Shown: positions 23,561 to 32,809 of the stretch, piece after piece | Layout: each line of letters starts with the position of its first letter | Position numbering within the stretch: position 1 is the stretch's first letter | Assembly: GCA_013339765.2 (NCBI GenBank) | Contig: CM023453.1 | Span: 26,448,368 to 26,512,367, forward strand | Length of the DNA: 64,000 bases | DNA from: Haemaphysalis longicornis | Taxonomy: Eukaryota > Arthropoda > Arachnida > Ixodida > Ixodidae | Direction of reading: 5' to 3' | Position numbers and translations under genes: made by a program | Notes under the pieces: model-generated | Told to the model about the DNA's origin: nothing | The model's database searches: none | What the model saw: only the letters and a program-made list of their open reading frames with translations

Positions 23561-24040
23561 CTTGGTGTTCTCAGTTATGGCGTCTATAACGTGAATACGA
23601 CCTGCAGCAAAGACAACTTTCTCTGATGATGATGATGATTGTGGGTGGCGTGTAGCATTATTAAAGCCTTGCCTGCGAAGCTTGCCGACAGCTCCGTTAC
23701 GCCGCCTACGGTAAAGATTGACGTGCAGCAGTGGGAGGAGATGACTGCAGGCGTGGGAAAACGCGACGTCAATATACCTAACATAATATAAGGTCAACAT
23801 CGACAGCCGTTACCAACAGACCGACGTAGGATGAGAAGAGCATTGCTTTGCGGGCCGTAAGGCTGTTAGCCACAAAACGTTAGGCCTAACATGCTATTTA
23901 GAGGTTTAGGACGTTAGGCCTAACTTCGCATCTTGTGGTTTAACACCTCAAACAGGCACCCACTCAAAAACCTGCTCACGGAATGCCAAGTAGCGGGTAC
24001 CGTAAAAGTTCGTTAACTTCACACTTGTGGGATGGCGAAA
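23561..24040. other. No gene recognised
   Basis: A (GAT)n stretch near 23623-23640 next to GTGGGTGGCGTGTAGC looks like the (ATC)n tail of a minus-strand LINE or SINE. Nothing coding is supported. GTTAGGCCTAAC-type palindromes occur at about 23878-23930. Confidence 0.35.
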
Positions 24041-24050
24041 AGTTGTCGCA

Positions 24051-24566
24051 TTATCGAAGGAACAACAAAAGCGAAGGAACACCAAAAACGCAAATCTTGC
24101 CACATCGTGACGTGCCTTTATTTGCCAAAAAAGTTTGTAATCTTCGTCTGTTTTTTTTTTTTTTCCGCGCGAATTTGAGCTGCGACAATGGCTCTAATAG
24201 CTGCCAGATGCTCCGTGGCACACGCACCATGCGGAATTTGCTCACCAAAGTCCTCCAGCACGGAAAAGGCTTCCGCGGCTTCTTTTTCCGTGCGTTTCCG
24301 TAATTGGGGCAGTTGGTCACAATCCTGTCCTTTCGACGAATCGTCGTTTCGGCACCTATCACGTCTTCCTCGGTCACTATAGCTGCGTGGATGGCTGGTA
24401 GTGGCTTAACCCTGTGTATCGGGTGGCAACTTGCGCCACCTTGCCTACCCGTTTTGGATGATGCCGATGCCCATGGGATTGCCCTATGCGGTATTTCTTT
24501 TTTGCAGCTGTACAGTAGCGATGCTCTTGGCACTGTTTCTATTTTTATTTTTTGCTCTCTGCGCAT
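24051..24566 (-). pseudogene. Possible DNA-transposon coding remnant
   Basis: The - strand has a 171-codon frame. Read across two frames, it gives an acidic/helical segment: HAAIVTEEDVIGAETTIRRK, then in another frame QLPQLRKRTEKEAAEAFSVL with EDFGEQIPHGACATEHLAAI. Such helical acidic ends occur in pogo/Tigger-type transposases, but there is no DDE motif in view and no terminal repeat was found. The assignment is tentative. Confidence 0.25.
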
Positions 24567-24831
24567 CGATTGGGTGAGCTCGCAGGCTGCGACGCTACTA
24601 CTACCGGGTCGAAAGAACCGATGGGCGCTAAAATTTTAGCGAATTAACAAGAGTTCCGCTCCATAGACTCCTGTATATATTTGTAGAAACCAAGCACGCA
24701 GGTTGAATTCATTGATTTTCCGAATTCGCTGGGGTAGAATTAACGGGCTTTCACTGTACCGGCAGAATACCGGTCTGGTACGATAACCACTACGCTACCG
24801 GCGGGGCTACGCTACCGGCAGGGCTACGCTT

Positions 24832-24915
24832 AGATGATGCAGCGATGGCGTAGAGGTAGAACACCCGCCTCGCGTGCAGAAGGACCGTGGTTCGAATCCC
24901 GGTGCCGGACAATTC
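24832..24915 (+). repeat. tRNA-like module at the 5' side of the RTE LINE
   Basis: A-box-like TGGCGTAGAGGTAGAA and B-box GTGGTTCGAATCCCGG lie at tRNA spacing within about 24838-24905, followed by an A-run (about 24923-24934). It resembles a Gly/Ala-type tRNA with a decayed anticodon stem. No break is visible between it and the RTE 5' region, so it is either a SINE whose body shares LINE sequence or a promoter captured by the LINE. Confidence 0.55.
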
Positions 24916-25062
24916 CCACCGGGAAAAAAAAAAATCCGCGTATTGATGGAATTGCACAAAGGGGCTTGGGGTGCGGCCTGACCCCGGCGACCATTGCCGG
25001 TAATGCACTCCCTCACCAGAGCAGGATTGGCCACCCTGGTGTAGTAACGGCCACAACCTCCC

Positions 25063-26379
25063 ATGAATACGCCAATTAACCCTCGGCCCTCAGTCCCCAG
25101 CGGCTGCGAAGCAACTGACCACGGCGGCGGTCAGACCTGTGACGCAGCAGAGGGTGCTAAGAATCCCTGGATCCGGACAGGCCGCCAATGGAATCTGAAC
25201 CTGGCAACGTTTAACGTCCGAACCCTATCTAGCGAAGCAAGTCCCGAGGTGTTGTTCGAGGAATTAGAGGGCATTAAATGGGATGTAATAGGGCTTAGCG
25301 AGGTTAGGAGGGCAGGCGAAGCCTTTACGGTGCTGAAAAATGGACACGTCCTATGTTACCGTGGTCTAGAGGACAGAAGAGAACTGGGAGTGGGATTTCT
25401 AGTCAATAAAAGCATAGCTGGCAACATAGACGAATACTATAGCATTAACGAAAGGGCAGCAGGTCTTGTAATTAGGCTCAATAAGAGGTACAAGCTCAAG
25501 GTGGTGCAGGGCTACGCGCCCACATCCAGCCACGACGACCAAGTAGTGGAACGCTTCTATGAAGATGTGGAATCGGCAATGGCTAAAGTAAAAACGCAGT
25601 ATACCGTAGTTATGGGGGACTTCAATGCTAAAGTAGGCAAGAATCAGGCTGGAGACAAGGCAGTTGGGAACTATGGTCTGGGCTGTAGAAATAGCAGGGG
25701 GGACCTACTAGTTGAGTTTGCAGAACGGAATAACCTACGCATAATGAATACCTTCTTCTGTAAACGGGAGAGTCGGAAGTGGACCTGGAGGAGCCCGAAT
25801 GGGGAGCACAAAAATGAAATAGACTTCATATTATGCGATAACCCTGGCGTCGTGCAGGATGTGGAAGTGCTCGGAAGGGTAAGGGGTAGTGACCACCGTA
25901 TGGTAAGATCTCGAATTAAGCTAGATTTAAGGAGGGACCGCAACAAGCTAGTACGTAAGAAGCCGATAAATGAGCTAACAGTAAGACGTAAAGTAGAAGA
26001 ATTCAGGATCGCGCTGCAGAACCGATATTCCGCCCTTAACGAGGAAGCCGAGCTTACGACAAGGGAAGCCAGCGACAACCTTACACACATTCTCACGGAG
26101 TGTGCAGTAGAAGTCGGGGGAACTATGGCTAGACAGGATACTGGTAAACTTTCGCAGGAGACAAAAGATCTAATCAGGAAACGGCAAACCATGAGAATCT
26201 CCACCGCAGCTGACAGAATAGAACTAGCGGAGCTCTCGAAGTTAATCAATAAGCGTAAGACAGCTGACATACGGAAGTATAATATGGAGAGGATCGAATA
26301 CGCTGTAAAGAACGGAGGTAGCCTGAAAGCAGTGAAGAGACGTCTGGGCGCGGGGAAAAAATCAGATGTATGCACTTAA
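25063..26379 (+). CDS. RTE LINE, endonuclease part
   Basis: The ATG at 25063 starts a frame of 438 codons. The endonuclease/exonuclease/phosphatase fold is clear: NLATFNVRTL (about residues 45-54), the catalytic Glu in GLSEVRR (about 77-83), VVQGYAPTS (about 147-155), VVMGDFNAKVG (about 182-192), WRSPNGEHKNEIDFIL (about 242-257) and the catalytic GSDHR (about 275-279). This enzyme nicks target DNA to prime reverse transcription. The frame leaves the conserved sequence at an A6 run (26356-26361): five As would continue into the RT frame as ...GKNQMYALKDKQGN. As it stands, the protein ends after SDVCT. Confidence 0.9.
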   Translation: MNTPINPRPSVPSGCEATDHGGGQTCDAAEGAKNPWIRTGRQWNLNLATFNVRTLSSEASPEVLFEELEGIKWDVIGLSEVRRAGEAFTVLKNGHVLCYRGLEDRRELGVGFLVNKSIAGNIDEYYSINERAAGLVIRLNKRYKLKVVQGYAPTSSHDDQVVERFYEDVESAMAKVKTQYTVVMGDFNAKVGKNQAGDKAVGNYGLGCRNSRGDLLVEFAERNNLRIMNTFFCKRESRKWTWRSPNGEHKNEIDFILCDNPGVVQDVEVLGRVRGSDHRMVRSRIKLDLRRDRNKLVRKKPINELTVRRKVEEFRIALQNRYSALNEEAELTTREASDNLTHILTECAVEVGGTMARQDTGKLSQETKDLIRKRQTMRISTAADRIELAELSKLINKRKTADIRKYNMERIEYAVKNGGSLKAVKRRLGAGKKSDVCT

Positions 26380-27640
26380 GGATAAGCAAGGCAATGTCAT
26401 CACAAATAGGGATAAAATAGTCACAGTGGCCGAGGAGTTCTATAGGGATCTGTACAGTAGCCGGGACATACAGGATAATGCCGAACGAGACAGTAATTCC
26501 GAGGAGATAGACATCCCACCAGTAACGACCGAAGAAGTAACGAAGGCTTTGAAAGAAATGAAAGGGGGCAAAGCACCTGGTGAGGATCAGATAACAGCAG
26601 ACCTCTTGAAGGATGGCGGAGAAATTGTACTTGAAAAACTGGCAAACCTGTATACGCAATGCCTAATGACCGCAATGGTACCGCAATCTTGGAAGAACGC
26701 GAACATCATCCTAATCCATAAGAAAGGCGACATGAAGGACTTGAAAAATTACAGGCCGATCAGCTTACTGTCAGTCGTCTACAAGGTATTTACCAAGGTA
26801 ATCGCTAACCGAATCTCTGCATCCTTAGATTTCAGTCAACCTAAAGAACAAGCAGGGTTCCGTAAAGGTTATTCAACAATGGACCATATTCACACGATCA
26901 ATCAGGTGATAGAGAAGTGCGCTGAGTATACTGAACCCCTATATATAGCCTTCATAGATTATGAGAAAGCATTTGACTCGGTCGAAACCCTAGCAGTCAT
27001 TCAGGCATTACGGAACCAGGGGGTAGATGAACATTATGTAGGAATACTAGAGGATATCTATAATGGCTCTACAGCTACCATCATCCTCCATAGGGAGAGC
27101 AGTAAAATACCTATAAGGAAGGGTGTCAGACAAGGAGACACAATCTCTCCAATGTTATTCACAGCATGCTTACAAGAAGTATTCAGAACGTTGGATTGGG
27201 AACAGGTGGGAGTAAGGGTTAATGGAGAATACCTCAGTAACCTCAGATTTGCTGATGACGTTGCCTTGCTAAGTAACTCGGGGGACGAATTGCAAAGCAT
27301 GCTTTCCGCACTGGGCGAACAGAGTAGAACCGTGGGCCTGAAAATTAATATGCAGAAAACTAAAGTAATGATCAATAACCTCGGGACAGCACAGCAGTTT
27401 GAGATAGATGGCGAGGCAGTGGAAGTGGTAAGCGAATATATATACTTAGGCCAAGTTGTGACCCCAGATCCCAACCATGAGGCAGAGATAATTAGAAGGA
27501 TCAGAATGGGGTGGGGTGCATATGGCAGACATTCTCAGATAATGAATAGCAGCCTACCATTGTCGCTGAAGAAGAAAGTGTATGACAGCTGCATCTTACC
27601 GGTACTCACCTACGGGGCAGAAACTTGGGGGGCTCATTAA
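26366..27640 (+). CDS. RTE LINE, reverse transcriptase part
   Basis: This is the continuation of the same polyprotein in the +1 frame. RT landmarks are all present: APGEDQITADLLK (about residues 70-82), NYRPISLLSVVYK (about 128-140), QAGFRKGYST (about 162-171), motif A FIDYEKAFDSV (about 196-206), motif B GVRQGDTISPMLF (about 253-265), motif C RFADDVALL (about 294-302). The catalytic Asp residues are intact. The frame ends early because a G6 run at 27627-27632 (expected G5) shifts AETWG-LIKR into a stop. The RT copies the element's RNA at the nicked site. Confidence 0.9.
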   Translation: MYALKDKQGNVITNRDKIVTVAEEFYRDLYSSRDIQDNAERDSNSEEIDIPPVTTEEVTKALKEMKGGKAPGEDQITADLLKDGGEIVLEKLANLYTQCLMTAMVPQSWKNANIILIHKKGDMKDLKNYRPISLLSVVYKVFTKVIANRISASLDFSQPKEQAGFRKGYSTMDHIHTINQVIEKCAEYTEPLYIAFIDYEKAFDSVETLAVIQALRNQGVDEHYVGILEDIYNGSTATIILHRESSKIPIRKGVRQGDTISPMLFTACLQEVFRTLDWEQVGVRVNGEYLSNLRFADDVALLSNSGDELQSMLSALGEQSRTVGLKINMQKTKVMINNLGTAQQFEIDGEAVEVVSEYIYLGQVVTPDPNHEAEIIRRIRMGWGAYGRHSQIMNSSLPLSLKKKVYDSCILPVLTYGAETWGAH

Positions 27641-28007
27641 GAGGGTTCAACTTAAATTGAGAACGACTCAGCGGGCAATGGAGCGGAAAATGATAGGTGT
27701 AACATTAAGGGACAAGAAGAGAGCGGAGTGGGTCAGGGAGCAAACTGGTGTTAAAGACATATTAGTAGAAATTAAGAAGAAGAAATGGACGTGGGCAGGA
27801 CATGTAATGCGAAGGCAAGATAACCGCTGGTCATTAAGGGTAACAGAGTGGATCCCTAGAGAAGGCAAGCGTTGCAGGGGGCGGCAGAAAGTTAGATGGG
27901 CAGATGAGATCAAGAAGTTTGCGGGGATAAATTGGTCACAGTTGGCACAGGACCGAGGTAATTGGAGAATAATGGGAGAGGCCTTTCCCTGCAGTGGGCG
28001 TAGATAG
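27641..28007 (+). CDS. RTE LINE, C-terminal segment
   Basis: In the third frame the conserved RTE C-terminus continues: KLRTTQRAMERKMIGVTLRD, then WAGHVMRRQDNRWSLRVTEW, IPREGKRCRGRQKVRWADEI and a stop at 28005-28007 after PCSGRR. The GHV(M/V)RR...DNRW and GRPxxRW-like motifs are typical of the family. The segment follows the RT domain directly once the G6 run is corrected. Confidence 0.85.
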
Positions 28008-28041
28008 GCTGGTGATGATGATGATGATGATGATGATGACT

Positions 28042-28467
28042 GTACCGGATTCATGCGGTGCAACCCAAATCCAAACTTTAGGCCTACGGAGAGCCAACTG
28101 AGAGTTGCTGTGGCTATTCTAGAAAACTAGTGCGCACCTTTAGAGTAGGACATACTCGCAGCTTCGGATTTGCAATCCGAAGGATCCATCACGAGAAAGC
28201 TTTACGCTCAACCATCGCCGTCGTTAGACAGGGGGGTGCATCATAATTTTTTCTTTTCTTGTTCTCCCAATTTTTTCGGCAAGTGAAATCGCCATGCTGA
28301 ATGGGTAGCTGCTTGCTTGTAGGTGTTTTAACCGGAGTGTAAAGCTTTCTTTAGACCTGTGGGCACACGATCTTTTAATCGCTGGTGTTATTAAGGCCCT
28401 ACCGATGACTTTATTCGTTATACTTCGTTTCAAAAGTTCTGTGCAGCACAGTGGATGCTACATTATT
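28042..28467. other. No gene recognised
   Basis: AT-rich sequence following the RTE tail; nothing supported. Confidence 0.5.
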
Positions 28468-28692
28468 ATCAACAATCTACCCGCATAATCGCGTCTAACT
28501 TTCCACGACATTCTGCAGCGGTCGATTGCAGAAAAGCGACAATAAAGGTTGGGGCCTTGGAAGGACTTTTCTGACCCCTCGCTTCGCAGGGGTGATCGAA
28601 GGCTCCAACGCATGTTATCGCTTTTCTTCAACGGCCACCGTAGAGTGTCGCCACGAGTTACCTGACGCTGGTAGATTGTTGGTAACAATGTG
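28468..28692. repeat. Diverged foldback repeat (arms about 95 bp)
   Basis: 28468-28562 and 28600-28692 are imperfect reverse complements. The best blocks are CAACAATCTACC versus its complement GGTAGATTGTTG, GAAAAGCGA(C/T)AA versus TTATCGCTTTTC, and the GGCCTT/AAGGCT ends. No coding potential is shared beyond the palindrome, so it is likely an old MITE or foldback. Confidence 0.55.
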
Positions 28693-29511
28693 CCGTTTGC
28701 TCTTCTGCACGTCGCCTTAAAAATAAACTTTAGCTTTGCGTGTGCAGAATCATAGTGACGTAACCCTCATCAGAAGAGCACACTGATTTCGGGTGACGTT
28801 TCGGCTCATTGTTCCCATGTTCGATGAAATATACCAGCGCAGAGGCGCCGCGGGAGAAGAAAGCGTTCCATTCTTAGATGTAAAGGACGAGACACGAAAA
28901 GCACCCAGTGCTGTTTCGCCCGCTAAGGGAACGCTTTACCGTTCAATCCACCATGAAGCAACTAAATTTGCTCTGATTTACACATGAACTACCAAGCTGC
29001 TGAGCATAAAATGTTATATATGTAATGAAACAGACGATACTTAGGGTTGCGAATGTGACATGGCATTTTTTCCATGTGATGCCATTGTCAGAGACAGAAA
29101 GAAAAAAAGGTAAACGAAAATGACGCGTGTCCAAGAAGCATTGCCGTCGCCAGTGTGCTCGCAGTCAGACGATTGAACCCTTCGGCCAGAAGCTAGTACC
29201 TTCAAGGAACATGGTAGCGTCGAAGCAGTCAGTCTTTTGCTGCGGCCAGCTGGCATCAGACATCCTCAGCGGAGAACACGTGGACTCTGGAACTCCGCAC
29301 CGTCCTCAGCGAAGGCGCAGCATCTGCGACAGAAACATGGGTTGAGTATCTACCACGAAGATACTCTTTCCGTTCAAACGGGTCCGCCCGTTGGATAGCC
29401 GCTGAACTCAAAAGTTGATGAGGGGTCTCTCACAGGGGCCCGTGGAGCACAGAACAGGCCGCCAGATGGTGAGATGACAGGCTCTTGGGCACGATAAAGG
29501 GAGCTGACCTT
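28693..29511. other. No gene recognised
   Basis: A TGACGTTTCGGCTC sequence (about 28795-28808) is the complement of the GAGCCGAAACGTC found at the Penelope 3' end near 22183, so a small minus-strand Penelope tail may lie at about 28750-28810. Otherwise nothing is supported. Confidence 0.4.
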
Positions 29512-29688
29512 TCAGTAGTAGCTGATCGTTGGCTGGGCCAAGATCAGGAAGGTGACGAGCAGTCCGACGCCGACGACGATGGCGACGCCCAAGACGACGT
29601 ACTTGCTCTTAATGGAAAGCAGTGGTTTTTTCCGCTCCGGTGGCTCCCCTCCGCCCTCTGAGCGTAGTATCGGGGCCTGGGACCTCGC
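29512..29688 (-). CDS. Small single-pass membrane protein ORF or last exon
   Basis: On the - strand an ATG at about 29688 opens a 58-codon frame ending at TGA (29512-29514). The product begins MFARSQAPILRSEGGGE, has a basic stretch (PPERKKPLLSIKSKY) and then a hydrophobic segment (VVLGVAIVVGVGLLVTFLIL) before a short AQPTISYY tail. The charge pattern predicts a cytosolic N-terminus and one membrane helix at the C-terminal end, like a tail-anchored or C-terminally anchored protein. The frame stays open upstream through GIPPPPEATA and into the (ATC)n tail of the adjacent LINE, so this could instead be the final exon of a larger gene. No family recognised; GC content and codon use look more gene-like than the flanks. 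Confidence 0.4.
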   Translation of the reverse strand, partial: ARSQAPILRSEGGGEPPERKKPLLSIKSKYVVLGVAIVVGVGLLVTFLILAQPTISYY

Positions 29689-30052
29689 AAACATAGCTGT
29701 CGCTTCTGGAGGTGGTGGGATGCCAGGAGAATTGGCTGATAATGATGATGATGATGTCTTCAAATATTTTGGCGTACCCACAAGGGGGGATTGGCCAGGG
29801 CTAAACCGGTTAAAAACGTGGGGATTTCAAAATACTTATTTCCGGAAAGAGGCTGTAAAAGAAAACTTAGTTAAGAATGAAACCCGAATTACCCATTAAT
29901 CAGCACCGTTTAGCAATTCAAACGACCTGAGGCAGAAAGAAAATTTTGAATGCAATTATATATATCCCTTCTTGCAAACCCCAGCTTTGATGCGCCAATA
30001 GATAATATAAGTGTTATCGATAAAGTCAACCCCAACCGCTCAATCGGCTCCT

Positions 30053-32809
30053 TCAAAAAAGTTGTCTAGCTGTTGAGAAACGGCGACAGTCGAGAAAAAA
30101 ATGTTCGATTGTTTCGGGGACCTGGCACCGCACACATAGTTCTGTAGGTGAAAGTTCTGATCTGAACAGATAGAAATTAAGCCTTGGAACCCTGCAGCGC
30201 AGCTCGGTGAAGGTCACCTCGCATTGCCGAGAGCCACAAAAATGAACATTCCACCCGAACTTTAAATGTTGGAACTCTTCAAATGATAAAAGCGAATCGG
30301 AACGGGTGGCGTCTAAATGCCAATATCGTCTTAGTCTCGCAGATGCAAATAGAGCCAGATTAGGAATTCCGAATTGAATGGGAGCTGTGACGGCGAGATT
30401 AGCTAAATGGTCCGCTTGTTCGTTGCCCCTGATGTCCGTATGGCCAGGGACCCAAGACAAGCGTACCTCCTTCACGTGCCTGGTAACAAAAAATAATAGT
30501 GTGCGGTACAATGGAGATTCCGAAGAGGAAGTTAACGCCGATATAACTGCCATCGAATCAGATAATATGATGATTTTTGATACATGCTGCGGTACTTTGC
30601 ATAGAGCGAGAGCTATTGCTAAAAATTCGGCCATAAAAATGGGTGTGTAATCCGGGATTCGCAGCGAATAACTCCAGTCTAAAGATTGTGAAAAAATACC
30701 AATTCCAGCTTTCTCGCCATTTTGAGATGCATCAGTATAAATCACAGAAGAAGCAGGATACTTGGATAAATATTCATTTAAAATAGCGGCTAATAGCGAG
30801 CGTGGTAGAAGTTTTGCAGCGGAAGGGAAGGGGTTTTGAAAGTAAAACTCAGTTTCTCGCTCGATTGTGGATACCGGAATGACCTCATATAACTTAACAG
30901 AAATACAATCCAGGCATGATTGAACGAATAGCACTTGGGGGGAGATACGTTTAGGCCACGGAGATGTAAAAAATATACTCGGCTCACAAATAAATACAGG
31001 CTTGGCAGCCCCAGAGGGGGCTTCGTACATGCGGAGGTAAGTTTGCACCGTCAGCAAGAGAAAACGGACCCTAAGTTCAGGAACGCGTGCCTCTAAGTAC
31101 AGAACTCGGTTCGAAACGAACCGGGGAAGGCCAAGACAAAATCGAAGAATGCGCCTCTCCAACAGGTATAACGGACGCAGTTTGTAGATAGGACAACTGC
31201 AAAACAAGACGCACCCAAACTCCATGACTGGCCGGACGTAGGCTCGGTACAACAGCAAAAGTGTGTCCCGGCGCATTCCTGCTCGTTTCCCACATAGTCT
31301 TTTCATGCGACCAAATGCTCTCTCCGCTTTTGTGACTGATGCGTTAATATGTGCCTTCCAATCAAGAGCAGACGTGTATGTAACACCAAGATATTTCAGC
31401 GAATCCACCTGCGGAATGACTTGATTTTTGTAAGCGAGAGAAATTGAAATTGTTCCTGCAACCGGGAAGACAAGTAAAGCACTCTTCGACACATTTAACG
31501 TTAAATAAATGCTGTCAAGCCATGTCTCCAAGACAGATAAATAGGCCTGCAAACGGTCATATAGCGAATGAATGTCGACTGCGGCCGCAAAAAACGCTAT
31601 ATCATCCGCATAAACGTAGGTTGTTACATCTGGGAATATAGGAATGTCACTCATAAGGATGTTAAAAAGTAAAGGCGATAAAACCGATCCTTGAGGCACT
31701 CCTCTAGTTTGTGGAAATCTTCCTGAAGATAGCCTTCCGTTTGTACAAAAGAATTCCCGATCAGCCAAAAACTCCCTAATCCAAGCAAAAAGATATGTAG
31801 GCAAGTTTATACGCGCTAGTTTGTCAAGTAAGATACCATGCTCGACACTGTCATAAGCTTTAGCTGCATCTAAGGTCACTAGTGCCGACACCAGTTTCCC
31901 TTTTTGTGCTAAGCGGATCCTCGCCTCTAAGTCCACATGAGCGTTCCAAATAGAACATCCCCGCCTAAAGCCAATCTGAGCAGGACTGAGTACTTGCCTG
32001 TCCTGCATGAAAGAAGTCATCCGTTTAAAAAGTATTCGCTCTATTAATTTTATCATGTTGGAGGTCAGAGCAATCGGCCTTAAGTTGTCTAAATCGAAAC
32101 CCTGACCTGGCTTTTTTTGGAGCAAAATTATCTTGGACACTTTCCAGTTGAGTGGAATCCAACAAAACCTGAGGGATGAATTTATCACATTCAATAGAAC
32201 CGGTTGGAATTCCTCAGCCAAAAATTTAATAGCACCAACAGTCACGCCATCAAGCCCCGGCGCCGGAGAACGTGTGATGGACAAGGCCTCCGTCAGATCA
32301 CAAGATGAGACTGGCATAAAATCATCCGTTTCTGGAGGACCGATAAGACGAAAGTTATTACAACGAGAAGAAAAGCGAACCGCAAGACCTCTAGCAGAGC
32401 GCTCAAGAATCCGGACCTCTTCAGCAGAAGTCAAGACCTCTGATGACTGTAAATTCTTGACAGAAACCGCCCGATTGTTTGCCATGAACTTATGGAGCGC
32501 TGCTTTATTTTTAGAATTCGAAAGAGAGTCATTGAGATTTATAATGTAATCCATTTTAGCTTTAGCAACTGTACGTTTGAACACTGCTGCCATGTACTTA
32601 TAGTTTATCCAATTTACAGGACACTGATTGTGCAGAAGAGTCCTCAGAGCTGCTTTTCTACGGCGATAATCTCGGCTGCAATCAGAGTTCCACCAGTTAA
32701 AGACCTTTTGCTGTGCGGTACAATTGACTGTGAACTCAGCGTTTTTTGCTGCTGCCTGCAAAGACTCCATCGTTCGCTGAGCATCTACAATGGACTCAGT
32801 GGTCTGCAT
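30053..32809 (-). CDS. LINE reverse transcriptase-RNase H polyprotein (intact 918-codon frame)
   Basis: RT landmarks: SPAPGLDGVT (about residues 181-190), LRPIALTSNMIKLIERIL (about 243-260), motif A TLDAAKAYDSVEHG (about 312-325), motif B RGVPQGSVLSPLLFNI (about 369-384), motif C YVYADDIAFF (about 398-407) and KYLGVTYTS (about 472-480). RNase H: VIYTDASQ (about 689-696), the Glu in MAEFLAIALAL (about 726-736), ILSDSMAVISAL (about 748-759) and WVPGHTDIRGNEQADHLANL (about 786-805), so all catalytic acids are present. A CVRCQ...H...C knuckle follows near residue 890. The frame ends ARQLF at a T6 run (30055-30060). A shift there continues as EPIERLGL and LSIGASKLGFARRDIYNCIQ to a TAA at 29910-29912, the likely original C-terminus. 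The start chosen is the first Met of the open frame; the endonuclease is fused upstream in intact relatives. Confidence 0.9.
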   Translation of the reverse strand: MQTTESIVDAQRTMESLQAAAKNAEFTVNCTAQQKVFNWWNSDCSRDYRRRKAALRTLLHNQCPVNWINYKYMAAVFKRTVAKAKMDYIINLNDSLSNSKNKAALHKFMANNRAVSVKNLQSSEVLTSAEEVRILERSARGLAVRFSSRCNNFRLIGPPETDDFMPVSSCDLTEALSITRSPAPGLDGVTVGAIKFLAEEFQPVLLNVINSSLRFCWIPLNWKVSKIILLQKKPGQGFDLDNLRPIALTSNMIKLIERILFKRMTSFMQDRQVLSPAQIGFRRGCSIWNAHVDLEARIRLAQKGKLVSALVTLDAAKAYDSVEHGILLDKLARINLPTYLFAWIREFLADREFFCTNGRLSSGRFPQTRGVPQGSVLSPLLFNILMSDIPIFPDVTTYVYADDIAFFAAAVDIHSLYDRLQAYLSVLETWLDSIYLTLNVSKSALLVFPVAGTISISLAYKNQVIPQVDSLKYLGVTYTSALDWKAHINASVTKAERAFGRMKRLCGKRAGMRRDTLLLLYRAYVRPVMEFGCVLFCSCPIYKLRPLYLLERRILRFCLGLPRFVSNRVLYLEARVPELRVRFLLLTVQTYLRMYEAPSGAAKPVFICEPSIFFTSPWPKRISPQVLFVQSCLDCISVKLYEVIPVSTIERETEFYFQNPFPSAAKLLPRSLLAAILNEYLSKYPASSVIYTDASQNGEKAGIGIFSQSLDWSYSLRIPDYTPIFMAEFLAIALALCKVPQHVSKIIILSDSMAVISALTSSSESPLYRTLLFFVTRHVKEVRLSWVPGHTDIRGNEQADHLANLAVTAPIQFGIPNLALFASARLRRYWHLDATRSDSLLSFEEFQHLKFGWNVHFCGSRQCEVTFTELRCRVPRLNFYLFRSELSPTELCVRCQVPETIEHFFLDCRRFSTARQLF

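Larger units (their letters stand above)
24935..28041 (+). mobile_element. Nearly full-length RTE/BovB-type non-LTR retrotransposon
   Basis: A 5' leader is followed by a single long coding region (apurinic-like endonuclease, then reverse transcriptase) and a (TGATGA)n tail at about 28013-28039, the 3' microsatellite typical of RTE elements. The coding region is open from 25063 to 28007 except for two +1 shifts in homopolymers (A6 at 26356-26361, G6 at 27627-27632). Removing one base at each gives 980 codons plus stop. This is one of the youngest elements in the window. A second, older copy of the same 3' end lies on the - strand at 37515-37775. Confidence 0.9.

Noticed and set aside
24837..24910. 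Functional tRNA gene
   Set aside because: The boxes are present, but the anticodon stem does not pair and the acceptor stem is not closed; a SINE-type module fits better.
25671..26375. 234-codon minus-strand ORF
   Set aside because: Antisense of the RTE endonuclease frame.
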